A stretch of 7,495 nt of DNA, taken from contig CAAGFD010000106.1 in NCBI GenBank assembly GCA_900769035.1, positions 1 to 7,495 of the forward strand, read 5' to 3'. Both the position numbers and the translations under genes were made by a program. The number at the start of each line of letters is the position of its first letter. Position 1 is the first letter of the stretch. The DNA comes from Bacteroidales bacterium. Its GTDB lineage: Bacteria; Bacteroidota; Bacteroidia; Bacteroidales; Paludibacteraceae. Below, in pieces: positions 7,346 through 7,495 of this stretch. The notes under the pieces were generated by a model, which worked only from the letters and a program-made list of their open reading frames with translations, searched no databases and was not told the origin of the DNA.

Positions 7346-7381
7346 AGTAACAATAAATAATTCGCCCGCACATCACTGAAG

Positions 7382-7419
7382 TGCACCCCAAAAGTTAGAC
7401 ACAAAACTTTTGGGGTGCA
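7382..7419. promoter_or_regulatory. Perfect 15-bp foldback at the IS left end, covering the orfA start region
   Basis: TGCACCCCAAAAGTT (7382-7396) and AACTTTTGGGGTGCA (7405-7419) are exact reverse complements around the 8-base loop AGACACAA; a G-T wobble at 7381/7420 could extend the stem. The right arm contains GGGG (7412-7415), six bases before the orfA ATG and the only Shine-Dalgarno-like tract there. No T run follows, so it is not a typical terminator. Such end-proximal foldbacks are known in other IS elements to block transposase translation from read-through transcripts; that role here is inferred. Confidence 0.6.
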
Positions 7420-7421
7420 TT

Positions 7422-7495
7422 ATGTATAAACATCATAATTATGAAGAACGGTTGAATATAGTCAGTCGCATTCTCTGCGGAGAAACAATCAAATC
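7422..7495 (+). CDS. IS3-family transposase OrfA, N-terminal fragment (3'-partial)
   Basis: ATG at 7422 opens a frame of 24 complete codons to the window edge, reading MYKHHNYEERLNIVSRILCG and then ETIK. The pattern of Y/F-x-E-x-(R/K)-L-x-I-V-x-x-x-L-x-G-E is the first helix of the helix-turn-helix OrfA proteins of IS3-family elements, which bind the IS ends and are normally fused to the DDE-containing OrfB by -1 frameshifting. The start sits 45 bases inside the likely IS terminus, the usual spacing. Its Shine-Dalgarno-like tract lies within the foldback stem. OrfB and the frameshift site are beyond the window, so whether the element is intact is unknown. Confidence 0.72.
   Translation, partial: MYKHHNYEERLNIVSRILCGETIK

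Larger units (their letters stand above)
7377..7495 (+). mobile_element. Left end of an IS3-family insertion sequence (IS150-like), cut by window edge
   Basis: The sequence TGAAGTGCACCCCAAAAG starting at 7377 resembles IS150-group left termini (TG, then TGCACCC, then GTTxGACA). It lies 45 bases before an OrfA-like start codon. A second possible boundary is 7382 (TGCACCCC). Only 119 bases are visible, so the right end, OrfB and the target duplication cannot be seen. If the element starts at 7377, the duplicated target bases would be those ending ...ATCAC at 7376. Family placement rests on the terminus pattern and the OrfA N-terminus together. Confidence 0.7.

Noticed and set aside
7382..7419. 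The 15-bp foldback as an intrinsic terminator of the adhesin gene
   Set aside because: No T run follows on either strand, and it lies inside the IS terminus just ahead of orfA. A role at the IS end fits better.

Overview
The window is almost entirely one very large coding sequence on the + strand, open at the left edge and ending at a TAA at 7296-7298. It is followed by a short intergenic gap and then the left end of an insertion sequence that runs off the right edge. The coding sequence ends in a domain that looks like a type IX secretion system (T9SS) type A sorting domain. T9SS is confined to the Bacteroidota, so the source is probably a Bacteroidota member, likely Bacteroidales. The AT-rich, T-ending codon usage and the lack of a Shine-Dalgarno site in front of the first in-frame ATG fit this. 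I cannot name the species or a characterised orthologue.

Layout. Residues are numbered so that residue n starts at base 3n; residue 1 is the first complete codon, at base 3. Bases 1-50 encode the last 16 residues of a fibronectin type III (Fn3) domain. Bases 51-5429 hold seven units of about 240-277 residues. Each unit is a beta-sandwich adhesin-like module (opening [YF]xxxF[ED], closing near IDDI/FDNF) followed by an Fn3 domain, usually with cysteines at the junctions. An eighth adhesin-like module (5430-5939) is followed not by Fn3 but by seven short Cys-containing modules of about 50 residues with a GCDSIV signature (5940-7022). The T9SS sorting domain occupies about 7041-7295. The gene therefore looks like a secreted, surface-anchored, multi-module adhesin whose N-terminus, including the Sec signal peptide, lies left of the window.

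Bases 7299-7376 are non-coding and contain an imperfect hairpin that may be a transcription terminator. From about 7377 comes the left end of an IS3-family element (IS150-like terminus). It includes a perfect 15-bp foldback and the first 24 codons of OrfA, the transposase helix-turn-helix subunit. The IS and the adhesin have no evident functional link; the element simply sits 78 bases downstream of the adhesin stop.

The main points for a second look are: the ATG at 51 is not the true start; the seven GCDS modules are partly locked to an exact 150-base period; G+C rises strongly toward the sorting domain; and a foldback at the IS end could shield the transposase start from read-through. I see no CRISPR array, no RNA gene and no evidence of a wholly new system.
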